Positions 23,101 through 31,028 of a DNA stretch of 58,564 nucleotides are shown here, piece by piece; the stretch's first letter is position 1; every line of letters starts with the position of its first letter. Source of the stretch: Burkholderiales bacterium (GTDB lineage Bacteria; Pseudomonadota; Gammaproteobacteria; Burkholderiales; Burkholderiaceae_F); assembly GCA_020248785.1 (NCBI GenBank), contig JADCGX010000140.1, forward strand, positions 1-58,564, written 5' to 3'. Position numbers and translations under genes: made by a program. The notes under the pieces were generated by a model. That model was not told the origin of the DNA. It saw nothing but the letters and a program-made list of their open reading frames with translations, and searched no databases.

Positions 23101-24405
23101 GTGCTGCGCATTGGTTTTGCGCTTGTTGCCGGTGCATCGGCGCCGACCGTGCAGGCAGCTACCAGCGGCTGGGCAACGACCAGCGTGAGCGCGACCGGTC
23201 CAATGGGGCCGGCTGCGTTGGCTGCGCTGCTGGGTGCAGCAGCCGCGCTTGCGGGCGTCGGCCTGGCACATCGGCTCCGACAGAATCGCGAACTCAAGCA
23301 ATTGCGATCGCACCTTGCAGCCGCTGCCGACTGGGTCTGGCGCTGCGATGCCGATGGCCGGATCACGGATCTTGCCCCGCTGCGCACCACGGCTCAAGGG
23401 CTCGACCCCGCGCGTGTCCTTGGCTCGGCTGTGTGGCAGTTGCTCGATCCAAACGCCGTCTGCCCGACCGCATTGCGTCAGGCGTTCGACGCACGACAGC
23501 CGGCTGGGCCGATCCTGATCGAGCACGCGGGCCGCGTGCTCGGCCTGGCAGTCGTGCCCGTGCACGGCAGCGGCGGCTTCGCGGGGACCGCGGTCGAGCT
23601 GACCCACGCTGCGGCCGGGCTGCGTGAAGCGACCGGTCATGCGCAGTTGCTCGAGCGCAACCGGCAGCTTGAGCTCACCGCGCGCGAGCTCGACAGCTTT
23701 GCTCACTCCGTGTCGCACGATCTACGCGCACCGCTGCGGGTGGTCGATGGCTTTGCCAGCATCCTGCTGGAGGACTACGCCGAGAGCCGCAAACCGCTCG
23801 ACGATCAAGGCCGCGCGCATGTCCGGCGCATCATCGCGGCCGGCAGCCGCATGAACGCGATGATCGACACGCTGTTGTCGATGTCGCGCATGACCGCCGT
23901 GGAGCTGGCGCGCGAGCGCGTCGATCTGACCGATCTCGCCAACGAGCTTGCCGATGATCTGACAGCCACGGACCGCAGTCGTCGCGTGCGCTTTGTCATC
24001 GCGGAGCAGCTGGTGGTCGACGGTGACCGGACCCTGCTGCGGCTGGTCCTGCAAAATCTCATGGGCAACGCATTCAAGTTCACGGGCAAGACGGACCCGG
24101 CATGCATCGAGGTCGGGATCGACAGCAGCCGCAGCCCGCCGGTTTACTTCGTGCGCGACAACGGGGTCGGTTTTGACATGCGCTTTGCCGACAAGCTCTT
24201 TGGAGTGTTCCAGCGCTTTCACTCCGCCAACGAGTTTCCGGGTACCGGCGTGGGCTTGGCTACCGTGCAGCAGATCGTGCGCAAGCACGGCGGTCGAATC
24301 TGGGCGGAGAGCAGCCCGGGCGCGGGCGCGACGCTTTACTTCACGCTGTGGGACAAGGGCAGCGGGTCGGCGCCCGCGCCGCAGCAATCAGCCGCATCAA
24401 GCTGA
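23101..24405 (+). CDS. Membrane sensor histidine kinase, PAS-like
   Basis: From the GTG at 23101 this gives 434 residues. There is a hydrophobic leader (1-19), a second membrane segment at about 36-57, a PAS-like domain (about 70-170) and HisKA with H206 in FAHSVSHDLRAPLRVVDGFA. The ATPase shows NLMGNAFKFTGK, VRDNGVGFDM and GTGVGLATVQQIV. This core resembles phytochrome-like and bacteriophytochrome-associated kinases, but no chromophore domain is present. The start is uncertain: the frame is open far upstream (antisense to the hybrid kinase) and no good ribosome site is seen. GTG at 23050 is an alternative. It has no adjacent regulator and ends beside the IS remnant. Confidence 0.8.
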   Translation: MLRIGFALVAGASAPTVQAATSGWATTSVSATGPMGPAALAALLGAAAALAGVGLAHRLRQNRELKQLRSHLAAAADWVWRCDADGRITDLAPLRTTAQGLDPARVLGSAVWQLLDPNAVCPTALRQAFDARQPAGPILIEHAGRVLGLAVVPVHGSGGFAGTAVELTHAAAGLREATGHAQLLERNRQLELTARELDSFAHSVSHDLRAPLRVVDGFASILLEDYAESRKPLDDQGRAHVRRIIAAGSRMNAMIDTLLSMSRMTAVELARERVDLTDLANELADDLTATDRSRRVRFVIAEQLVVDGDRTLLRLVLQNLMGNAFKFTGKTDPACIEVGIDSSRSPPVYFVRDNGVGFDMRFADKLFGVFQRFHSANEFPGTGVGLATVQQIVRKHGGRIWAESSPGAGATLYFTLWDKGSGSAPAPQQSAASS

Positions 24406-24421
24406 TCAGAAGTCCACAGAA

Positions 24422-24772
24422 GTCGACCCGCGTCTCCTGCTGCACGGGCAGGAGACGCGGGTCGATGGGGATCGCGGCTATCAGGGCCGCACCGATCTGA
24501 TCAAGCAGGCCTCCCCCAAGGCCAAGGACTTCACCAATCGCCGGGTGCGTCAGCCCTGGGGGGAAAACGAGGTGGCGCGGGCGAAGAACCGGACCAAGAA
24601 CCGCACCCGGGCGCGGATGGAGCACGTGTTCCATGTGCTCAAGCGGCTGTTCGGCTTTGCCAAAGCGCACTACCGCGGGCTGGAGAAGAACGCCAACCGG
24701 GTGTTCACGGCGCTGGCGCTGGTGAATCTGGTGATGGCAAAGCGACGCATGCCAGGATTGGTGCGGCCGTAG
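24422..24772 (+). pseudogene. IS5-family transposase remnant (C-terminal fragment)
   Basis: About 115 codons of the C-terminal part of an IS5/IS1106-like DDE transposase remain. They read HGQETRVDGDRGYQG (second catalytic Asp), RTKNRTRARMEHVFHVLKR (catalytic Glu) and LFGFAKAHYRGLEKN, ending ALVNLVMAKRRM. The N-terminal half, including the first catalytic Asp, is gone, so it cannot transpose. The frame is still open to its TAG stop. Its left edge coincides with a perfect inverted repeat directly behind the sensor kinase gene. Confidence 0.82.
24423..24465. repeat. Perfect 17-bp inverted repeat at IS remnant junction
   Basis: TCGACCCGCGTCTCCTG at 24423-24439 is repeated in perfect reverse complement at 24449-24465, with a 9-nt loop. 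It lies 18 bp after the kinase stop codon. It may terminate that transcript, or may mark a fold-back rearrangement during IS truncation. Confidence 0.75.
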
Positions 24773-24793
24773 CGGTCGAAATGACCGCTACGG
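24767..24793 (+). terminator. Hairpin at end of IS remnant
   Basis: CCGTAGCGGTC and GACCGCTACGG form a perfect 11-bp stem with a GAAAT loop. The transposase stop codon TAG lies in the left arm. There is no T-run after it, so this is a terminator-like structure only. Confidence 0.5.
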
Positions 24794-25087
24794 ACCAGCG
24801 CAGCGGCGGCCTCGCCCCACAATCGACCCGATCACAACCCCTTCTCCCGTGACGACAGCCGCGGACTCGACCATGGGCTTCACGCGCGGCGCTTTTTCAG
24901 CGTTTTCCTTCGCTAACCTTGCGCGCGGATGACACAGCTCCTCGTCTGATCAAGCGCGTCCGCAATTGTGGCCAGAGCGCCAACTTGCGAGGTCTTCAAG
25001 ATCAGTGCCACCCGCTCGCATGCAACATGAGGCGGCGCGGCGATCGGCTGGCCGCCGACCGTGTCGACGGTCGACACGGAACCGACC
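24794..25087. other. Non-coding gap after IS remnant, with 21-bp palindrome
   Basis: There is no gene I can support here. Short frames are low-complexity. The only structure is a palindrome at 25059-25079 (CCGTGTCGAC, one central base, GTCGACACGG) just past the stop codon of the zinc-ribbon gene. The stretch may include decayed IS flank. Confidence 0.4.
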
Positions 25088-25498
25088 TCACCCAAGACGC
25101 CAGGCTTGCTGACACTTGCGGCAACGCACCCGCAGCCAATGCGGCCGGCCGGTTTCAACGGGCTCGTCTTCGCCGACAGCTTCCGTCGACAAGATCTCGA
25201 AGCGGCCCCAGGTCTTGCACTGTGGACATTCCGCGTCGTTGGCGAACTGCTCGGCGCGACTCAGCAGGACGGTAAAGCGGCGAAACGCCACCAGGGTCAG
25301 CACGCCGGCGGCCGCCGCTGCCACGAAGATCGCCAGGTAGAAAAACGGCGAGCCGCGCAGCTGGGCCAGGCTTTCGTAGCCGGCCAGCAGCACGATCAGC
25401 GCGAGAAACGCCGTCACCATGTAGGCAAAGCCTTCGACGAGCTGGCGCTCGTACCAACGTCGAAAGCCAAGGCGGCGGATATCTTCGACGACGTTCAT
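25088..25498 (-). CDS. Small membrane protein with zinc-ribbon-like C-terminus
   Basis: This 136-residue protein of unknown function has a basic amphipathic start (MNVVEDIRRLGFRRWYERQL). Two membrane helices follow at about 25-45 and 55-75 (AYMVTAFLALIVLLAG; FFYLAIFVAAAAAGVLTLV). The cytoplasmic tail has CPQC and CRKC pairs about 40 residues apart, as in a zinc ribbon. I do not recognise the family. It is the last gene behind the ANTAR regulator and ten-PAS kinase, 78 bp after the regulator, so it may be co-transcribed with them. The ATG at 25498 is used; an earlier start at 25546 would run through GATC-rich repeat DNA. Confidence 0.7.
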   Translation of the reverse strand: MNVVEDIRRLGFRRWYERQLVEGFAYMVTAFLALIVLLAGYESLAQLRGSPFFYLAIFVAAAAAGVLTLVAFRRFTVLLSRAEQFANDAECPQCKTWGRFEILSTEAVGEDEPVETGRPHWLRVRCRKCQQAWRLG

Positions 25499-25529
25499 GG
25501 TGGGTGAGTTCGAGTGGCGCTCGATGACC

Positions 25530-25575
25530 GTGAAGCCGATGATCACCGATCGCCGATCACCGATCCCTGCTCCCC
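25530..25575. repeat. Degenerate GATC-rich intergenic repeat
   Basis: GATGATCACCGATCGCCGATCACCGATCC-type units fill the spacer between the ANTAR regulator and the zinc-ribbon gene. They belong to the same loose family as those around cheY and cheA. Confidence 0.5.
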
Positions 25576-25576
25576 C

Positions 25577-26182
25577 TCACCGCGTGACCGAGTTGAGCCG
25601 ATTGGACGCTTCAACCATGCTGCTGGCGATCTCTGCGACGCTGCACGATTCGCTCCTGGCCTGTGCGCGCAGCGCTTCCAGCGCGCGGTCGTAATCCAGC
25701 CGCAGGCGCTCCATGAGGATTCCGATGGCAACCTGCTGGTCGCGCAGCCCGCTGGCGCTTGGCTCGGCCGGCGCGCGCGCGGCCGTGCGTTGCGCGACCG
25801 CTTCGCGCCGGTGCTCCTGCACACGCGCCAACGCGGCGCGTACGGCAGGCACGATCTGCTTCACATCAAGCGGCTTCACCAAGTAGCCAAGCGCGCCGAG
25901 GCGGGTGGCTTCATCGATGATGTCGCTGTCGCCAAAGGCCGAAAGGAACATGAAGCCGGTGCTCGTATCGGCCGCCAGATAGCGAGCGACGTCCATGCCG
26001 CTCTTGCCGTTCATGCGCATGTCCAAAATGGCGAGCAGCGGCTTGTGCTTGCGCGCGAGCAAGATGGCGTCGTCGCCGTTGTCGGCCTCGAGCACCTCGA
26101 ACTCGGCCTGCTTCAGGCCCGCCACGACGGTGGCCAGCACCAGGCGGTCATCGTCGACGACGAGGATCAGCGGCTTGTCCAT
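25577..26182 (-). CDS. ANTAR-domain response regulator (transcription antiterminator)
   Basis: This 201-residue regulator has a receiver (about 1-125, acidic pair in ILVVDDDRL, phospho-Asp D54 in LAILDMRMNGKSGMD, Lys in GYLVKPLD). Its C-terminal ANTAR domain lies at about 145-195 (AIGILMERLRLDYDRALEAL). ANTAR proteins of the EutV/AmiR/NasR type bind paired RNA stem-loops and prevent termination, so the output is probably on nascent RNA. The partner is the HisKA_2 kinase 106 bp upstream; HisKA_2 kinases commonly pair with ANTAR regulators (EutW-EutV). The ATG at 26182 is chosen because the receiver starts there; no strong ribosome site is seen. Confidence 0.9.
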   Translation of the reverse strand: MDKPLILVVDDDRLVLATVVAGLKQAEFEVLEADNGDDAILLARKHKPLLAILDMRMNGKSGMDVARYLAADTSTGFMFLSAFGDSDIIDEATRLGALGYLVKPLDVKQIVPAVRAALARVQEHRREAVAQRTAARAPAEPSASGLRDQQVAIGILMERLRLDYDRALEALRAQARSESCSVAEIASSMVEASNRLNSVTR

Positions 26183-26288
26183 ACAGGGCGGTGCGCGAGG
26201 TTCAGTGATCCGTGCGCGAGCGAGCAGGCGGCGCACTCACGTCGTCGAAGCTTACCCGCTCTGCGACAACCCCGATCATATTCGCCAC

Positions 26289-29200
26289 TTAGACGTCTTC
26301 CCGGATCGCTGGTGGCGATAGTTCCACCCGGGTGACGACCACGCCACTGGCTTGCTCGACCGACAGGCGCGCACCGCGACGGGGCAGCAGGGCCTTGACC
26401 AGGCCAAGGCCCGAAACACTCGAGGCGATCTGCGACAAATCGAAGCCTGTCTTCAACTGGCCCGCGTTCTCCAGGCGCAGTTCGATCCCGTCAGCGCGCG
26501 GCAGCAGCCGCACCAGGACCGGCGTCTCGCGGCTGGAGCGGTACTTGATGGCATTGGTTCCCAGCTCGTTGACGACGAGCGCCAGCGGCACCGCCTCGCC
26601 CTCGGGCAGGCCCCAGCGCCACAGTGCGGACGCCGGCGGCTCGAAGGTGACGGCAACGCCGAACATGCTCGAAAGATTCTGAAAGATGCCTTGCACCACG
26701 CCCAGCACCGGCAGCGTGCCGGTGGCCCGGATCTGCAAGCCGTGCACCTGGGCAATGGCCTGGATCTGGCCAGCGATCTCGCCCAACTGGTCGGCAACCT
26801 CGGGCTTGGCGGTGGCCATGTGCTGCAGCAGACCCGCCACACCCTGCAGATTGTTCTTGATGCGGTGGTGCACCTCGCGCACCAGGATGTCGCGCTGCTT
26901 GACGGCCTCTTCGATGCGCTGCTGCTCGGCCGCCACGCGGTCGGTCACGTCTTCAGCCACGCCAAACACCCGGATCGAACCGTCGAACATCCGGACCGGA
27001 TTGAGACGCACGTTGACGACTCGCAGGCCGCGCGCCGGATGATTGGTGCGCACGGTGAGCTCCGCCTTCCTCAGGCGCCGCATGCTGGCCACCAGGCGCG
27101 GCAGGCGGCGCGCGACCAGCGGCGCGTCGTCGGAGTACACGTGCGAAAGCGCTTGGCGAGCGTCGCGCAAAATCTCGTCGGGCGGGCCACCCACCACGAC
27201 CTCGTAGCGCGGATTCACGTAGAGCACGGCATCGAGATCGGCGGTGGCGATGAACACGAGTTGATCGATGTTCTCGGCAAACTGTCGAAAGCGGGTCTCT
27301 GTCTCGCGCAGAGCCGCCTCGGCACGCACTTCCTCGGTGAGGTCGTCGACGATCGACATCAAGTAGCGCGCGCCGGTCGTACCGGTCGCATCGGGTTCAT
27401 ACAGCGGCAGAACGCGCTGTGTGACCGTGAGCGTGCGCCCATCGGCGCGCAACATTACGTCGCGCGGGCGGTCGATCTGCTGGCCTAGCATGAGCGCCTT
27501 GCGGTCGAGCTCGGCGTACAGATCGGCAAACTGACGGCCGTAGATCTCGTGCCAGGTGCGACCCACCACCTGAGTCCGCGACAGCCCGGTGATCTGCTCG
27601 CCGGCGCGATTGAGCGACACGAAGCGGCCGCTGTTCGCATCGCGCACAGAAACGAGCACCGGCAGGCTTTCGACCACCAGGTCAAGGTAGTTGCGCACGC
27701 GCTTGAGCTCATCCTCGGAGCGACGCCGCACGTCGACATCCATGATCGCCAACACGAAGCCGCTGTGCGGATTGCTGGCGTCGAGCGGTCGCACGTTGAC
27801 CGCGCACCATAGTGTCGACCCATCGGCGCGTCGCATCAGCCGTTCGAATCCCGCCTCGCCGCTGGCGGCTTGCGCACGGATCATCTGCCAGTCCGCCGGA
27901 TCGGAAAACAGCGTGTCGATCTCGAGCTGCCGCAGATCCTGCGTGGCATAGCCAAAAATGCGCTCGGTTGCGGCATTGGCCTTGACGACCTGCTGGTCGA
28001 CTACATAGGCCATGCCCACCAGCGCGTTGTCGAACATCAGTTGCAGCTCGCCCAGGGCGCCGCGCAGCTCGCGCTCCGAGCGCTTGCGCTCGTCGATGTT
28101 GATGAACGCGAAGATGTAGCCGAGCCCCGGGTGGTCCGGGTTCACCGCGCGGCCCTGCACGGCCACCCAGATCGGCTCCCCCTTGCGGCGGAACATATGC
28201 AGCTCGAACTCGCAGGCACCGTCGGTGGCAATCTCGTCGTAGTGCTCGGCCAGGCTCGCCAACAGCAGCTGGTCGGTCGGATGCGCGAACAACTGGCCCT
28301 GATCGGTCAGCGCGCCGGGCTCGCAGGCGAGCAGCTCCTCCATCGCCGCATTGGCGCGCAGGGGCCGGCCATCGCGCAGAAACAGCAAGCCCACCAGCGC
28401 GGTGTCGAACATCAGCCGGCTTTCGGCCAGCAGCGTCTGTAGCTGGGCTTCCTGCCGTTTGCGACCCGAGATGTCGAGAATCGAGACGATCTGCACGCGC
28501 TCGGGCAGCAGCCTGTCGACCGCGCGCACCGACAGCAGTGCCCAGAACCGCAGCTTGCTCGAACCGTCGACCAGCTGCGTCTCGAACGAGTAGACCTCGC
28601 CGGCCGCCAGGGTCGAGCGCATCACGGTGGCGTGGATGCGCCAGTCGTTTTCATCGGCAAACAGGTCGGAAAACCGCCTGCCGATCGGCTCCCGCGGGTC
28701 GCGTCCGGCGCCGCCGAACAGGACCGAGGCCTGCGCGTTGGTGCGCGCCACCCAACCATTGTCCAGGTGCAACACGGCAACCGCGCTCGTGTCGAGCACG
28801 ATGTTCAACTCCAGCAGCGAGCGGCTAAGCGCCTCGCGCTGGCGCTTCATTTCCGAGACGTCCTGGAAGGTGTAGATCGCCTCGCCGGCGGCCGGGTCGG
28901 CGACATCCAGATCGAGCACGATATCGTCGTCGAGCGCGGCCCGCTGCTCGGCGTTATGGACCGGCCGCGCCTGCACCAGGCACCAGACCGGCTGGCCGTC
29001 CTTGCGGAACAGCACAACTTCGGCGCTGGTTGTCTGGTGCGCCCGCACCACCGGCAGGCCCGACACCTCGTGCGGCATGAGGTCGTTGCGATCGCGCGCC
29101 AGCTCCCACAACGACATGCCGATCACCTCATCATCGGCATAGCCGAACATCTGCGCGAACTCCCGGTTCGCCAGCAGGATGCGGCCATGGTGCGCCTGCG

Positions 29201-30914
29201 CCACGCCCACCGACATCGTCTCCAGCAGGGTCTGCAAATCGGACAGCAGCACCTGCAACTGCTCCTCGGAGGTCTTGCGCTCGGTGGTGTCCTCGAGCAC
29301 CAGGAGGTAATTGCGGCTGCGCTCGCCGCCCTCGCCAACGTACCAGGCTCGCAGCGTCACGCGGGCCCACAACAGCCGCCCATCCTTATGGCGCAGCCGG
29401 GCGTCGCTCTCTGCCGCCGACAGCTCGCCCGCTTGCAGCTGCTGGCGCAGCCGATCGAACACTTCGGGTTGCGGCATGAAGGCCGCCGGTTGCGTACCGA
29501 GCAGCTGCTCGCCGGGAACTCCCAGCAGACCGCATGCCGACGCGTTGGCCTGCACGATGCCGAAGTCCGGCCCAAGCAGCAGATGGGCGACCGGGCTTTC
29601 GTCAAAGATTGTCCTGAAGCGCAGGGCCGCGTCGGCCAGGCGTCCCTCGATGCGCTTGCGCTGCGTGATGTCGCGCACCAGCAGGAAGATGAACTCGCGC
29701 CCGCCCTGCTCGACCCGCCGCAGCACAAGATCGACCGGGAACTCGGAGCCCAGCCGCGTGCGGTAGCGGGACTCGCCGTGGTGAGCGCCGCCGCCGAGCA
29801 AGTCGTCCAGGACGGCCGCGTAGCGCTCGGGGGTGAGCTGCACATCGATCCGCGCGAGCGCGAGTCCCTTGATCCCCTCACGCTCGTAACCCAGCCAGGC
29901 GCGCGCCGTCTCGTTGGCATCGACGACCGTGCCATCGCGGCTGATCTCCAGCACCATTTCGCCGGCCGAATCGAGCGCCTGCCGCAGGGCGGCCAGCGAG
30001 CTCTCGGCGAAGCGCTCGCGGTCGATCCGCTCGATCGTCGCGAACACACCCTTGAAGACGCTGTCCCCGCCATACACGGCGGCATGCTGCACGCGCAGCC
30101 ACGGTCCGCCGCTGCGGGGCGCGAACTGCAACTCGACGACCTGCTGTGACGCGACGCCGCGTGCGTCGCGCAGCCGCGCCAGAGCGCCCATCAGCTCAGG
30201 CGTGTCGGCGAACGCGGCAATCTCGTCAGGCCGGCGGCCAAGCACCGCCTCGGCCGGAACCCCGAGCAGGTTTTCGAGATACTCGTTCCAGGCTTGGTAT
30301 CGCAGGTCGCGATCGAGAATCGCGATGCCACTGGGCACCGAGGCCAGCACGGTCTGCACGAAGTCGTCGGCCGCGCGCGAACTGCGAATCGCGGCACGCG
30401 GCACCGTGACATCGCGCAGCACGGCAGTCGCGTGGGTGGCGTGCTCCGCCATGATCTCCACGGTGAGACGCACATCGAACTGCTTGCGACCCGTCGGGTG
30501 GCGGTAGCTGAACTTGAACCAGCGAAACTCGAGGGTCTCGAGCGCGTCCGACAGTTGCGCCGTCCACAGCGGCGCGTAGTCGGCGAACTCGGGGACCTCG
30601 GCAAGCGTGCGGCCGAGAAAGGCCGCGCGCGGCAGCGCGGTCGCGTTTTCGAGCGCGGGGTTGGCATAGACGACGCGGCCTTCGCGATCGAAGCGCAGGA
30701 TCGCGTCGCCGCATGTCTCGAAGAAGCTGGCATTGGGCGGCTGCCAGACCGGCGCCAAGACGTGTGGAGCGCGCATGCCGGCTGCCTCAGCGCTCGCGCT
30801 GCCGCGTGGCCGCGCCTGCGCCACCGCCAGGAGCCGCTCGCCTGATGCGATCTGCGGCAACGTGGCCGCGGCGGTCCGTCTCGGACGGCCGCGGGCGGAG
30901 TCGGAATCAGCCAC
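26289..30914 (-). CDS. Soluble sensor kinase with about ten PAS domains and HisKA_2 core
   Basis: This 1541-residue protein has no membrane segment. I count ten consecutive PAS-type units, each with a start like FRTIFDESPVAHLLL, many ending in a DITQRKRIE-type linker. Together they occupy about residues 60-1330. The kinase core is HisKA_2: H1349 or H1350 in VREVHHRIKNNLQGVAGLL, then NELGTNAIKY and GLGLVKALLPRR. PAS units 7 and 8 are alike in opening and linker (LMFDTALVG/LMFDNALVG), suggesting internal duplication. The start is GTG at 30914; an ATG at 30776 is possible, and neither has a good ribosome site. It is the first gene of a unit with the ANTAR regulator. Ligands are unknown. Confidence 0.9.
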   Translation of the reverse strand: MADSDSARGRPRRTAAATLPQIASGERLLAVAQARPRGSASAEAAGMRAPHVLAPVWQPPNASFFETCGDAILRFDREGRVVYANPALENATALPRAAFLGRTLAEVPEFADYAPLWTAQLSDALETLEFRWFKFSYRHPTGRKQFDVRLTVEIMAEHATHATAVLRDVTVPRAAIRSSRAADDFVQTVLASVPSGIAILDRDLRYQAWNEYLENLLGVPAEAVLGRRPDEIAAFADTPELMGALARLRDARGVASQQVVELQFAPRSGGPWLRVQHAAVYGGDSVFKGVFATIERIDRERFAESSLAALRQALDSAGEMVLEISRDGTVVDANETARAWLGYEREGIKGLALARIDVQLTPERYAAVLDDLLGGGAHHGESRYRTRLGSEFPVDLVLRRVEQGGREFIFLLVRDITQRKRIEGRLADAALRFRTIFDESPVAHLLLGPDFGIVQANASACGLLGVPGEQLLGTQPAAFMPQPEVFDRLRQQLQAGELSAAESDARLRHKDGRLLWARVTLRAWYVGEGGERSRNYLLVLEDTTERKTSEEQLQVLLSDLQTLLETMSVGVAQAHHGRILLANREFAQMFGYADDEVIGMSLWELARDRNDLMPHEVSGLPVVRAHQTTSAEVVLFRKDGQPVWCLVQARPVHNAEQRAALDDDIVLDLDVADPAAGEAIYTFQDVSEMKRQREALSRSLLELNIVLDTSAVAVLHLDNGWVARTNAQASVLFGGAGRDPREPIGRRFSDLFADENDWRIHATVMRSTLAAGEVYSFETQLVDGSSKLRFWALLSVRAVDRLLPERVQIVSILDISGRKRQEAQLQTLLAESRLMFDTALVGLLFLRDGRPLRANAAMEELLACEPGALTDQGQLFAHPTDQLLLASLAEHYDEIATDGACEFELHMFRRKGEPIWVAVQGRAVNPDHPGLGYIFAFINIDERKRSERELRGALGELQLMFDNALVGMAYVVDQQVVKANAATERIFGYATQDLRQLEIDTLFSDPADWQMIRAQAASGEAGFERLMRRADGSTLWCAVNVRPLDASNPHSGFVLAIMDVDVRRRSEDELKRVRNYLDLVVESLPVLVSVRDANSGRFVSLNRAGEQITGLSRTQVVGRTWHEIYGRQFADLYAELDRKALMLGQQIDRPRDVMLRADGRTLTVTQRVLPLYEPDATGTTGARYLMSIVDDLTEEVRAEAALRETETRFRQFAENIDQLVFIATADLDAVLYVNPRYEVVVGGPPDEILRDARQALSHVYSDDAPLVARRLPRLVASMRRLRKAELTVRTNHPARGLRVVNVRLNPVRMFDGSIRVFGVAEDVTDRVAAEQQRIEEAVKQRDILVREVHHRIKNNLQGVAGLLQHMATAKPEVADQLGEIAGQIQAIAQVHGLQIRATGTLPVLGVVQGIFQNLSSMFGVAVTFEPPASALWRWGLPEGEAVPLALVVNELGTNAIKYRSSRETPVLVRLLPRADGIELRLENAGQLKTGFDLSQIASSVSGLGLVKALLPRRGARLSVEQASGVVVTRVELSPPAIREDV

Positions 30915-30971
30915 GGTTCAGTGGTGTCGGGTGCGCGCGTGCATGACGAATGCTAGCGAATCGAGCTGAAT

Positions 30972-30989
30972 GGCGGGCCACGGCCCGCC
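30972..30989 (-). terminator. GC hairpin downstream of flgL
   Basis: GGCGGGCC and GGCCCGCC form a compact hairpin 40 bp past the flgL stop and just upstream of the PAS kinase start. There is no T-tract, so this is a possible end of the flg transcript only. Confidence 0.35.
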
Positions 30990-31028
30990 GCGCCCGCTGT
31001 GCCCGGCCGACGCCGCTGGCAGACCGCA

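Noticed and set aside
22861-23718. N-terminal extension of the hybrid kinase by 286 codons
   Set aside because: It is antisense to the PAS and HisKA parts of the divergent kinase and has no domain of its own.
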